A stretch of DNA of 11,039 nt, from positions 1 through 11,039 of the forward strand of contig JAHEKA010000038.1 of NCBI GenBank assembly GCA_024638585.1, in the 5' to 3' direction. The translations under genes were made by a program, and so were the position numbers. Below the pieces are notes generated by a model that did no database searches, was not told the DNA's origin, and was given only the letters and a program-made list of their open reading frames with translations. Source of the stretch: Rhodospirillales bacterium (GTDB taxonomy: Bacteria; Pseudomonadota; Alphaproteobacteria; SMXQ01). Below, one piece after another: positions 1 to 7,088 of the stretch (position 1 is its first letter; each line of letters starts with the position of its first letter).

Positions 1-1538
1 TGCAGCATGGCTTCGAAGCCACGTTCGGTCACGCGATAGAAGGCACTGGTGTTCGCCGCCGTGCGGGGCTTGATGTAACGCGAACACATCATCGGCGTAA
101 GCGTAAGAGAAACGAAACCTGACACGATGATGGCGGCGACCACGGTAATCGCAAATTCGTTCAGCAGCCGCCCCAGGATTCCGCCCATGAACATGACTGG
201 AATAAACACCGCCGCCAGCGACAGGGTCATGGAGATGATCGTGAAGCTGATTTCCCGCGCGCCTTTGATCGCCGCCGCCATGGGTTTTTCGCCGCGTTCG
301 ATATGGCGGACGATGTTTTCCAGCATGACGATGGCATCGTCGACGACAAATCCCACCGAAAGGGTAAGCGCCATGAGGGATAGGTTGTTGAGTGAGAACC
401 CGAAAAAATACATGACGGCAAAGGTGCCAATTACCGACAGGGGCAGTGCCAGAGATGGAATGATGGTCGCCGACAGATTCCGCAAGAACAGGAAAATCAC
501 CATGATCACCAGCATGCCCGCCAGCACCAAAGTGAACTGCACGTCGTCGATGGAGGCGCGGATCGATATCGTGCGATCATAGATGACGTCGAGGTTGATG
601 GAGGCGGGAAGCTGTTCGGTGAACGCCGGAAGCTTGGCCTTAACTGCATCAATAACTTTGATGGTGTTGGCACCCGGTTGCCGCTGAATAGCAAGGATCA
701 CGGCACGGGAATCTCCGTACCAGCCGGCCTGACGCCGGTCTTCCAGGTCGGCGAGAACGCTACCGACATCGCCAAGACGCACCGGGGCACCATTGCGGTA
801 GGTGACGATCTGCCGAGCGTAGCTCTCGGCATCGAACAACTGACCGGTGGTCTGCAAGATGGCCGCCTTGTCAGGCCCCTCCAGCAGGCCGACAGGAAGG
901 TTGGAATTGGATTGGGCGATCGCTTTGCGCAGTTCGTCTATGCCAATGTTGCGCGCGGCAAGTTTGTTGGGATCCACCTGGACGCGGACGGCGAATTTGG
1001 CCGCCCCGAAGACCTGAACCTGAGCAACGCCCGCCACCATGGAGATCTGCTGGGCGAGCCGCGTTTCAGCATAATCATTGACGGTAGCCAGCGGCAGGGT
1101 CGGCGAACTTACGGCAAGAAAGAACACCGGGCTGTTGGCCGGGTTCACTTTTCGCAGCCGTGGCGGAGTCCGCATGTCGGGCAACCGGCGCGCGGCGGCA
1201 GCCAGGGCTGCCTGTACGTCCTGGGCGGCAGCATCGATATCGCGGTCGAGATCAAACGACAGGGTGATCGCGCTCGAACCCAGTTGCGAGGTCGAGGTCA
1301 TGGAGTCGATGCCGGCGATTGTGGAAAACGCCGATTCCAACGGGGTGGCCACCGTCGAAGCCATGGTCTCGGGACTGGCGCCGGATAGGTTGGCGGTCAC
1401 CTGGATGGTGGGAAAATCGACATTGGGCAATTCGCTCACCGGTAGGACCCGGTAAGCCAGCGTGCCAAACAAAAGCAGCGAAGCCATCAGCAGCGTCGTC
1501 ATCACCGGACGTGTGATGCAAAGCTCCGGCAGCGTCAT
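1..1538 (-). CDS. RND multidrug efflux permease, MdtB/MdtC-like (partial, 3' end missing)
   Basis: This is the inner-membrane, proton-driven pump of a tripartite efflux system. About 512 N-terminal codons are visible, roughly half of a typical 1,020-1,050-residue RND pump; the frame is still open at base 1. Reading on the minus strand, the protein begins MTLPELCITRPVMTTLL, the usual RND start with TM1. A periplasmic porter region follows, including the NPANSPVFFLAV stretch. TM2 lies around FTLVLAGMLVIMVIFLFLRN. TM4 carries the paired proton-relay aspartates in GFVVDDAIVMLEN (Asp400/Asp401, matching Asp407/408 of AcrB). TM6 ends in SLTLTPMMC. The wording of these motifs is closest, from memory, to MdtB/MdtC/MuxB rather than AcrB. 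The ATG overlaps the stop of the adaptor gene (ATGA), so the two are translationally coupled. Substrates cannot be told. A second RND gene, as in mdtABC, could lie beyond the edge. Confidence 0.93.
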   Translation of the reverse strand, partial: MTLPELCITRPVMTTLLMASLLLFGTLAYRVLPVSELPNVDFPTIQVTANLSGASPETMASTVATPLESAFSTIAGIDSMTSTSQLGSSAITLSFDLDRDIDAAAQDVQAALAAAARRLPDMRTPPRLRKVNPANSPVFFLAVSSPTLPLATVNDYAETRLAQQISMVAGVAQVQVFGAAKFAVRVQVDPNKLAARNIGIDELRKAIAQSNSNLPVGLLEGPDKAAILQTTGQLFDAESYARQIVTYRNGAPVRLGDVGSVLADLEDRRQAGWYGDSRAVILAIQRQPGANTIKVIDAVKAKLPAFTEQLPASINLDVIYDRTISIRASIDDVQFTLVLAGMLVIMVIFLFLRNLSATIIPSLALPLSVIGTFAVMYFFGFSLNNLSLMALTLSVGFVVDDAIVMLENIVRHIERGEKPMAAAIKGAREISFTIISMTLSLAAVFIPVMFMGGILGRLLNEFAITVVAAIIVSGFVSLTLTPMMCSRYIKPRTAANTSAFYRVTERGFEAML

Positions 1539-2821
1539 TTGCCGCCCCGATCGCGGCCGCGTTTCCTGCGTTTCTTGTTCACGCCTTTGCCCGCGCCTGT
1601 TGCTCCCGGTGCCGCCGCACTCTCGTTGTCGTCCTGGGGTTTGCGGGGGCGAATGCTCGCGCCCGGCACGAGTTGCAGCTGCCCGTCGGTCACCACCTTC
1701 TCGCCAGTTTTCAGACCCGAAGTGACGACCGTATATTTGCTTGCTGATTCGGCAACGGCGATGGGCCGCATTTCGACTTTATTGTTTTTCTTGGCGATGA
1801 AGACGAAAGGTCCGTTCTGTCCGACCTGGAGCGCGGATGTAGGGATAACGATGGCGTTGGGCCGCTCCCGCAGGTTCAGTGTGACATTGACGAAGGCGCC
1901 GGGGCTTAGGACCTCATTCTCATTGGGAAATCTGGCCTTTAATTGGATGGTGCCGGTACCAGCATCCACCATGTTGTTGATGAATGTCAGCACCCCCTTT
2001 TGCCGCAGCGGAGCATCTTCATCGAGGATGGCCTCGACCGCGACCTGTTTCTTTGCCATCAGCCTGCGCAAAGGCAGCATATGCCTTTCAGGGACCGAGA
2101 ACACGACGTTGATCGGCCGAATTTGGGTGATGTTCACCAAGGGCTGGGTGTCGTTGGCCTTCACCAGGTTGCCGACGCTGACCAGCAGGCTGCCTGTCCG
2201 TCCATCAATCGGGGCAGTGATGGTCGTGAACCCAAGCTGCAGCCTGGCCTGGTCAACAGCCGCCTGTCCAGCGATCACCACCGAGGCCATGGCGGCGCTG
2301 GCGGTGCTCACCTCCTCATACTTCTGGCGTGAGGCATGGCCCAGGGCCATGAGTTTGTTGTATCGGGCAAGGTCGTGTTTGGTCTTTGCATGCTGAGCGC
2401 GGTCCCGGGCGAGATTGGCCTCAGCTTGGCGCAGAGTCACCTGGAACGGACGCGGGTCGATGCGAAACAGTTTTTGGCCTTTCTTGACCCGTTGGCCTTC
2501 TTCGAAGAAGGCCTCGATCAATTGACCGTCAACCCGTGCCTTGATGGCCACCGTGGCCATTGCCTGGACGGTGCCGATAGCCGTCAGTTGCAACGGCATG
2601 TCCCGGCTTTCAACGCTGGCCAAAGTCACTGAGACGTTGCCGTCGCCGCGCCGGCCACGGCGCCCGCCGCCGCGCCGGCGGTCGCTGCCAGAATTAGCCT
2701 GTTCCGGCTTTTTCTCCGCGAACAGGCCGGCAACGGAATTGGTGACCGGTTCACGATACGTGAAACCGGCAATCACCAGGCCAAGGGCAATCATCCCGGA
2801 GGCAAGAATTTTGACATTCAT
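1535..2821 (-). CDS. Efflux RND transporter periplasmic adaptor subunit (HlyD/MFP family, MdtA-like)
   Basis: This adaptor links the RND pump to an outer-membrane channel. The protein has 428 residues. An N-terminal hydrophobic segment (about 5-20) has no nearby Cys, so it is a signal anchor or signal peptide and not a lipoprotein signal. Next come an Arg/Gly-rich linker (47-61), the first biotinyl-lipoyl half (VDGQLIEAFFEEGQRV, 97-112), an alpha-hairpin (about 127-195, with DLARYNKLMALGHASRQ), the second lipoyl half (TAPIDGRTG, 202-210) and a beta-barrel (about 235-320). A membrane-proximal domain runs from about 323 to 392 (VIPTSALQVGQNGPFVF), followed by a very basic tail (KKRRKRGRDR). Overall wording resembles E. 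coli MdtA. I chose the ATG at 2821 because AGGA lies 9 bases upstream and the hydrophobic segment then sits at the N-terminus. A GTG at 2917 would add 32 unlikely residues. The stop overlaps the pump's start. Confidence 0.93.
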   Translation of the reverse strand: MNVKILASGMIALGLVIAGFTYREPVTNSVAGLFAEKKPEQANSGSDRRRGGGRRGRRGDGNVSVTLASVESRDMPLQLTAIGTVQAMATVAIKARVDGQLIEAFFEEGQRVKKGQKLFRIDPRPFQVTLRQAEANLARDRAQHAKTKHDLARYNKLMALGHASRQKYEEVSTASAAMASVVIAGQAAVDQARLQLGFTTITAPIDGRTGSLLVSVGNLVKANDTQPLVNITQIRPINVVFSVPERHMLPLRRLMAKKQVAVEAILDEDAPLRQKGVLTFINNMVDAGTGTIQLKARFPNENEVLSPGAFVNVTLNLRERPNAIVIPTSALQVGQNGPFVFIAKKNNKVEMRPIAVAESASKYTVVTSGLKTGEKVVTDGQLQLVPGASIRPRKPQDDNESAAAPGATGAGKGVNKKRRKRGRDRGGK

Positions 2822-2918
2822 CAGATTTATTCCTGATGGCACCAGTGTAAGAGCCAAAATTCGACAACCGGTGCGACCAGCGGCGGCCCCCCTAGGGAAG
2901 CCCAGCCAAAACCGCACT

Positions 2919-2950
2919 TCTATACGCCCGACACATCCAACAATAAATCG
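2919..2950 (-). promoter_or_regulatory. Possible promoter of the adaptor-pump operon
   Basis: On the minus strand there is a TATAGA hexamer (2919-2924) that could be a -10 box. With a 17-base spacer the -35 position reads TTATTG, a poor match to TTGACA, so the promoter would be weak or need an activator. The operator-like repeats lie directly upstream and would overlap its -35 side. This is a pattern match only. Confidence 0.2.
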
Positions 2951-2984
2951 AAATTATTCGATCATTGGTATCGCAATATTCGAT
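2947..2984. promoter_or_regulatory. Two operator-like inverted repeats upstream of the efflux operon
   Basis: Site 1 (2947-2962) reads ATCGAAATTATTCGAT: arms ATCGAA and TTCGAT around a 4-base centre, a perfect 6-base inverted repeat. Site 2 (2970-2984) reads ATCGCAATATTCGAT, which shares the outer ATCG/CGAT arms and an AT-rich core. The centres are about 22-23 bases apart, close to two helical turns, as expected for cooperative binding of two dimers. The sites lie about 125-165 bases upstream of the adaptor start, on the promoter side. Efflux operons are often controlled by a local repressor or two-component regulator, but no regulator gene is visible in this window. The operator role is inferred from symmetry and position only. 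Confidence 0.4.
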
Positions 2985-3055
2985 ATAAGTCTGCGGCTGG
3001 AAACCGGGTAGTTTTTCAACGCCGGGCAGTGGGCCGGTCTTGCTTTCCTCGAGCG

Positions 3056-3091
3056 CCCGACGTCCGCTTTTGGCCAATAGCGGACATCGGG
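3056..3091. repeat. 36-base imperfect palindrome (dispersed-repeat-like)
   Basis: The arms pair in 16 of 18 positions around a central TTGGCCAA core. The left arm is CCCGACGTCCGCT (3056-3068) and the right arm AGCGGACATCGGG (3079-3091). It begins 50 bases after the symporter stop. There is no T-run on either side, so it is not a classic intrinsic terminator, although it could stall or protect transcripts. Read on the minus strand, the sequence can encode MSAIGQKRT. From memory, similar short peptides recur as spurious hypothetical proteins in alphaproteobacterial genomes, which suggests a dispersed intergenic repeat. A single copy is visible here. Confidence 0.6.
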
Positions 3092-3100
3092 TTAACCAGC

Positions 3101-3115
3101 TTCGGCCCTGCCGAA
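3101..3115. repeat. Short perfect hairpin next to the palindrome
   Basis: TTCGGC (3101-3106) and GCCGAA (3110-3115) form a perfect 6-base stem with a 3-base loop. It starts 26 bases after the symporter stop and lies 9 bases from the 36-base palindrome. The two together resemble a composite intergenic repeat of the REP/BIME kind. No T-tract follows on either strand, so a terminator role is not supported by the sequence alone. Confidence 0.5.
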
Positions 3116-3140
3116 ACATAGGGCGGGGAGCAGCGATCTC

Positions 3141-4559
3141 TTACGACTTTTCCGCCCCCGCCCGGGCCCGGCCGATGACGGCGCCCAGAAGGTATCCCGC
3201 CGTGCACAGACCCAGCCCCCACAGGTTGACGCCGAGGTCGTCGGCATATTTGCCGGCGCCGATATCGATCCAGGCGGGGAAGATGGAGACGCCGAGCGCG
3301 CTTTCCAGCGTCACGAGGACGCCCAGCGCCAGGCCCGGCCAGAACGCGAGATGGAAGCTTTCGCGCCCGGCATGGGGGATAAAGGCCAGCAGGAAGATCG
3401 GCGCCAGGCCCATCACCATGGTGCCGGAGATGGTGGTGGCGGCGATGATGGCGGGGCCGACGGCGTCGCCGAAATAGATCGCCAGCAGGGGCAGGTTGCC
3501 GGCGACGGCGATGACGACCATGACCCAGCGGCCGAACCGGGTCTCGGCCGCGGTGGCGTCGCCCGCCCGGCCGCGCCAGTCGCGCCCCGATAGTTTGGCC
3601 GCCGAGGTGAAGGTCGAATCCAGGGTCGAGCCGGCGCTGGTCAGCATGATGGCGTTGAAGATCAGCAGCATCGGCAGGCCGAAGGAAGCCGGCACGCCCA
3701 CGGTCATGTTGCCGGTCAGGCCGATCGCCCGGCCGTAGAGGCCGACGGTGGAAAACAGCAAGATAAAGCCGCCCGCCACCAGCCCGGCGAGGACGAAGCC
3801 CTTCAGCATCACCCGGGGTTGGGTGATGAAGCCGCGGTCGGTCAGGACGGGATCGTGGAACGGGTAGCTCAGCACCTGGACCAGGGCCAAGCCGCAGAAG
3901 GTGAGCCCGGCCATGTGGGCGCTCGCCGGGATCTCCGGCAGGCCGCGCGAGGCCAGGCCCGGCCACACCACGAACAGGATGCAGGCCAGCAGGATCGCCG
4001 CCAGCACCATCTGGGCGCCGTCGGTCAGCAGCGAGGAGCGCAACCCCCCGCGCCAGGAATAATAGACCGTGAAGGCGGTGACGAAGGCGACGCCGGTCCA
4101 GTATTCCAGGCTGCCCTCGGCGCCGAAATAGAGCGAGGCCACCTTGGTGTTGGACCACACCTCGTTGAACAGCCGGATGGCGATGGCGATGAGGAACAGG
4201 CGGGCGCACAGCGTGCCGTATTTGGATGTGAGGAACTGGGCGAGCGACGTGTAGCCGCCCTTCACCCGGATCAGGTAGATGGCGATCCCCGCCACCACGA
4301 AACTCAGGTAATAGATCGCGTAACCGATGCCGCCGGCCAGCCCGAAGGCGCCCGCCAGGTTGGCCGCGTTGGCGATGGACTTGGCGAAGATCCAGGTAAT
4401 GGCGGCCGACGCCACCAGCAGCCACAGACCCGGTTCGCGTCCCGTCTCCGCCCGGCCGGTGAAGAACTGGACCGGGGAGACGCGGATCGGCGTCATGCGC
4501 AGGACGATCAGGCAATAGGTCCCCAGCACGAACCAGGGCAGAACCATGTCAAGGGCCAT
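3141..4559 (-). CDS. Sodium:solute symporter (SSS) family transporter
   Basis: A polytopic inner-membrane carrier of 472 residues, in the usual SSS range, probably with about 12-13 transmembrane helices. Family marks include the early helical block VSPVQFFTGRAETGREPG (27-44) and IANAANLAGAFGLAGGIGYAI (62-82). Also present are the TM5-TM6 loop motif SWRGGLRSSLLTDGAQ (168-183) and the sodium-site helix TSAGSTLDSTFTSAAKLSGR (307-326), whose Ser/Thr residues correspond to the conserved Na2 site. The chosen ATG has AGGA 8 bases upstream. It starts 33 bases after the Lon-like protease stop on the same strand, so co-transcription is likely. The substrate cannot be predicted from what I see; SSS members carry sugars, amino acids, organic acids, proline, pantothenate and others. 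Two palindromes follow the stop. Confidence 0.9.
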   Translation of the reverse strand: MALDMVLPWFVLGTYCLIVLRMTPIRVSPVQFFTGRAETGREPGLWLLVASAAITWIFAKSIANAANLAGAFGLAGGIGYAIYYLSFVVAGIAIYLIRVKGGYTSLAQFLTSKYGTLCARLFLIAIAIRLFNEVWSNTKVASLYFGAEGSLEYWTGVAFVTAFTVYYSWRGGLRSSLLTDGAQMVLAAILLACILFVVWPGLASRGLPEIPASAHMAGLTFCGLALVQVLSYPFHDPVLTDRGFITQPRVMLKGFVLAGLVAGGFILLFSTVGLYGRAIGLTGNMTVGVPASFGLPMLLIFNAIMLTSAGSTLDSTFTSAAKLSGRDWRGRAGDATAAETRFGRWVMVVIAVAGNLPLLAIYFGDAVGPAIIAATTISGTMVMGLAPIFLLAFIPHAGRESFHLAFWPGLALGVLVTLESALGVSIFPAWIDIGAGKYADDLGVNLWGLGLCTAGYLLGAVIGRARAGAEKS

Positions 4560-4592
4560 GGGGGTGATCCTTCTCCACCTCTGGAGTGGGCC

Positions 4593-7085
4593 TCAGGGAC
4601 CGCCGTCGCCGGCCCCGTCATCGGCGGCCGCGCCGTTTTCGACCCGGCGCGCGAAGCGCCTCGCCGCTTCGGCGAGCTCCCTCAGCCGCGCCTCCACCAA
4701 GCCGTTGATGGACTCGGGCGGGAACTTCCCCTCCGCATTCCGCTCACCGGCTTCGCGCCCAGTCAGCAGCGCAATGCCCTGGTCGATTGTCGCGACCGGC
4801 CAGATATGGAACTTGCCGGCGGCGACCGCCTCGATCACGTCCTTGCGCAGCATCAGGTGCTTGACGTTGGCATCGGGGATCAGCACGCCCTGTTCGCCGG
4901 TCAGGCCGCCCATCGAACAGATGTCGAAGAACCCTTCGATCTTTTCGTTGGCGCCGCCGATGGCCTGGACCTGGCCATACTGATTGACCGAGCCGGTGAC
5001 CGCGAGGGACTGCTTGATGGGGACGCCGGAGAGCGTGCTCAAGAGCGCATAAAGCTCGGTGGAGGAGGCCGAATCCCCGTCGACGCCGCCGTAGGATTGC
5101 TCGAACACCAGGCTCGCGTTCAGCGACAGCGGCAGGTCCGGGCAATAGCGCGCGCCGAGGAAGCCCGACAGGATCAGCACGCCCTTGGAATGGAGCGGAC
5201 CGCCCAGTTCCACCTCGCGCTCGATGTCGACCACCTGGCCGCGGCCGAGCCGCACCCGGGCGGTGATCCGCGTCGGCCGGCCGAACGGGAACTTGCCCAG
5301 TTGCATGACCGAAAGGCCGTTGATCTGGCCCACCGATTCGCCCTTGGTGTCGATCAGGATGGTGGCGTCCTCGATCTGTTCATAAGACACGTCGCGAATG
5401 CGGTCGGCGCGTTCGATCTTGGCGTTCAGCGCGCGCTCGACATGTTCGGCGGTGACCAGGTCGGTGCCGACGCTGCCGGCCCAGTAGTCGGCCTCCTCCA
5501 GCAGATCGGCGAGGGTCCGCATATGGGTGCTCATCTTGGTGGAGTTGCCGGCCAGGCGGGCGGCATGCTCGATCACCCGGGCGACCGCGCCGGCATCGAA
5601 GGGACGAAGCTTCTGGTGGCGGATCACCTGGGCGAGGAACTGGCTGAACAGCGCCATGTTCTCTTCGCTGCGGTCCCAGCTTTCCTCGAAATCGACCTCG
5701 ACCTTGAACAGCTCGTTGAACTCGGGGTCGGCCTGGGTCAGGAGGTAATAAAGCATCCGGTCGCCCAGCAGCACCAGCTTGACGTCGAGCGGCACCGGTT
5801 CCGGGTCCAGGGTGATGGTGGTGGCCACCGACATGATCTTTTCCGGGCTTTCGATGCGGATTTCGCGCGACTTGAGGGCGCGCTTGAGTTCGTCCCAGGC
5901 GAACGGCGCCGTCAGCACCTTGCGGGCGTCGAGGATCAGGTAGCCGCCGTTGGCGCGGTGCAGGGCGCCGGGCTGGATCAGGGAGAAATTGGTGCTGAGC
6001 GTGCCGAACTGGGCAATGTGTTCGATCCGGCCGATCAGGCTCTGCAGGTTGGGCAGGTCCTCGTAGACGACCGGCGCGCCCTCGCTGTCGCCGTTGTTCA
6101 CCAGCAGGTTCACGGCGTAGCGCTCCAGCCCCTGCCCGGCCTGGCGGGCCATCATCTCGGCCTGGGGCGGCATCGGGCCGGGCGCAGTCGGCTGTTCGGT
6201 GCGCAGGAAGTCCTCCACGTGCTCGACGATGTCTTTGCGCACCTGGTCGAGGTAGTGCTGCACTTCCTCGATATCGGTGTATCGCGATTTCAGGTCATCG
6301 ATCAGGTGGCCGACGGCGAACATGGTGATGCCCTGATTGAGCGCCATCAGCTCCTCGCGGATCTGGCGTTCCAGCTTGGGCATTTCCGCAAGCGCCGCCC
6401 GCAGCTTCTCCTGGAGGTCGGCGATCACCTCCTGGGTGCGTTTCTTCTCTTCTTCGGGAAGTTTCTCGAAGGCGTCGGGTTCGATGATCTCGCCGTCCTT
6501 GACCGGCGCCAGCATCATGCCTTGGGGGGTGCGCACCATGGCGATGGAATTCGCCTCGGCCTCGTCCTGGACATCCTTGAAGATGGCGTCGTGCGCCCCC
6601 TTGAACTTGGCCTCCAGCTCCTTGCGCCGGGCGCGGTATTCCTCGGTTTCGAAGGCTCGGGGGATGGACACCCGCACGAGATCGAGGAGCTGCTTCATTT
6701 CACCGCGGAAGGGTGCGCCGCGGCCCGCCGGCAGCTGGATCAGGCACGGCTTGTGCGGCTCGTCGAAATTATGGACATAGCAGGTGTCGGGGGGTGCCGG
6801 CAGATTCTTGGCGCGGCCTTCGAGGAACTGGCGGATGACACTGTATTTCCCGGTGCCCGACGGCCCCAGGGCGAACATATTGTAGCCCTGCTTGGAGATG
6901 CCGACGCCGAAACGGATCGCCTCCACCGCCCGGTCCTGGCCGATGATGCGGCGCGGCTCCTCAAGCTCTTCTGTGGTCGCGAATCCGAGCGTCTTGGGGT
7001 CGCACATATGGCACAGCTGATCCGCCGTCAGCGGCGCCGGGGGGCCGGCGCTGATGTGTTGCGGTTCTTCGGGCGCCTTTGCCAT
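4593..7085 (-). CDS. Lon-like ATP-dependent protease, AAA_32/YcbZ-LonB-like family
   Basis: An 830-residue cytoplasmic protein with a fused AAA module and a Lon-type Ser/Lys protease domain. The N-terminus has CHMC (25-28), followed by the family's Q/D-rich GQDRAVEAIRFGVGI (49-63). Walker A is GPSGTGK (74-80) followed by Tyr, not Ser/Thr. A long helical, charged insertion (about 145-295) is probably coiled coil. Walker B-like NGGYLILDAR lies at 379-388. The proteolytic domain (about 575-775) has Ser672 in GVDGDSASSTE and Lys715 in GGANEKIEGFF. Their spacing of 43 equals that of Ser679/Lys722 in E. coli Lon, so the dyad is intact. There is no Lon N-terminal substrate domain, which separates it from true Lon. 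The start is 3 bases after the stop of the zincin gene, with GGGAG inside that gene's last codons, so translation is probably coupled. Targets are unknown. Confidence 0.92.
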   Translation of the reverse strand: MAKAPEEPQHISAGPPAPLTADQLCHMCDPKTLGFATTEELEEPRRIIGQDRAVEAIRFGVGISKQGYNMFALGPSGTGKYSVIRQFLEGRAKNLPAPPDTCYVHNFDEPHKPCLIQLPAGRGAPFRGEMKQLLDLVRVSIPRAFETEEYRARRKELEAKFKGAHDAIFKDVQDEAEANSIAMVRTPQGMMLAPVKDGEIIEPDAFEKLPEEEKKRTQEVIADLQEKLRAALAEMPKLERQIREELMALNQGITMFAVGHLIDDLKSRYTDIEEVQHYLDQVRKDIVEHVEDFLRTEQPTAPGPMPPQAEMMARQAGQGLERYAVNLLVNNGDSEGAPVVYEDLPNLQSLIGRIEHIAQFGTLSTNFSLIQPGALHRANGGYLILDARKVLTAPFAWDELKRALKSREIRIESPEKIMSVATTITLDPEPVPLDVKLVLLGDRMLYYLLTQADPEFNELFKVEVDFEESWDRSEENMALFSQFLAQVIRHQKLRPFDAGAVARVIEHAARLAGNSTKMSTHMRTLADLLEEADYWAGSVGTDLVTAEHVERALNAKIERADRIRDVSYEQIEDATILIDTKGESVGQINGLSVMQLGKFPFGRPTRITARVRLGRGQVVDIEREVELGGPLHSKGVLILSGFLGARYCPDLPLSLNASLVFEQSYGGVDGDSASSTELYALLSTLSGVPIKQSLAVTGSVNQYGQVQAIGGANEKIEGFFDICSMGGLTGEQGVLIPDANVKHLMLRKDVIEAVAAGKFHIWPVATIDQGIALLTGREAGERNAEGKFPPESINGLVEARLRELAEAARRFARRVENGAAADDGAGDGGP

Positions 7086-7088
7086 TGC

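Larger units (their letters stand above)
2822..3140. other. Intergenic region between the symporter and the efflux operon
   Basis: This 319-base stretch has no convincing gene. From right to left (the direction of transcription on both sides) it holds a 15-base hairpin and a 36-base palindrome just after the symporter, and a neutral stretch at about 2985-3055. Next comes an AT-rich patch with two operator-like inverted repeats at 2947-2984, and finally a possible promoter -10 near 2919-2924 with a leader of roughly 90-100 bases before the adaptor start. Block 2941-3000 has 22 G+C of 60, the lowest of the blocks I counted by hand. Short open frames crossing the region have no family resemblance and no ribosome-binding sites that stand out. 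Confidence 0.7.

Noticed and set aside
678..1388. A 236-codon plus-strand frame inside the RND pump region, and other plus-strand frames over the adaptor gene.
   Set aside because: They lie antisense to well-supported efflux genes with clear family motifs and have no recognisable domain themselves.
2822..2917. A GTG start at 2917 adding 32 residues to the adaptor.
   Set aside because: The extension puts the signal anchor in the middle of the N-terminal region, while the ATG at 2821 has a ribosome site and the normal family N-terminus.
3016..4515. A 499-codon minus-strand frame overlapping the symporter gene.
   Set aside because: It is an Arg/Pro/Gly-rich shifted-frame shadow of the symporter. 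Its last codons run through the palindrome and give the spurious MSAIGQKRT reading.
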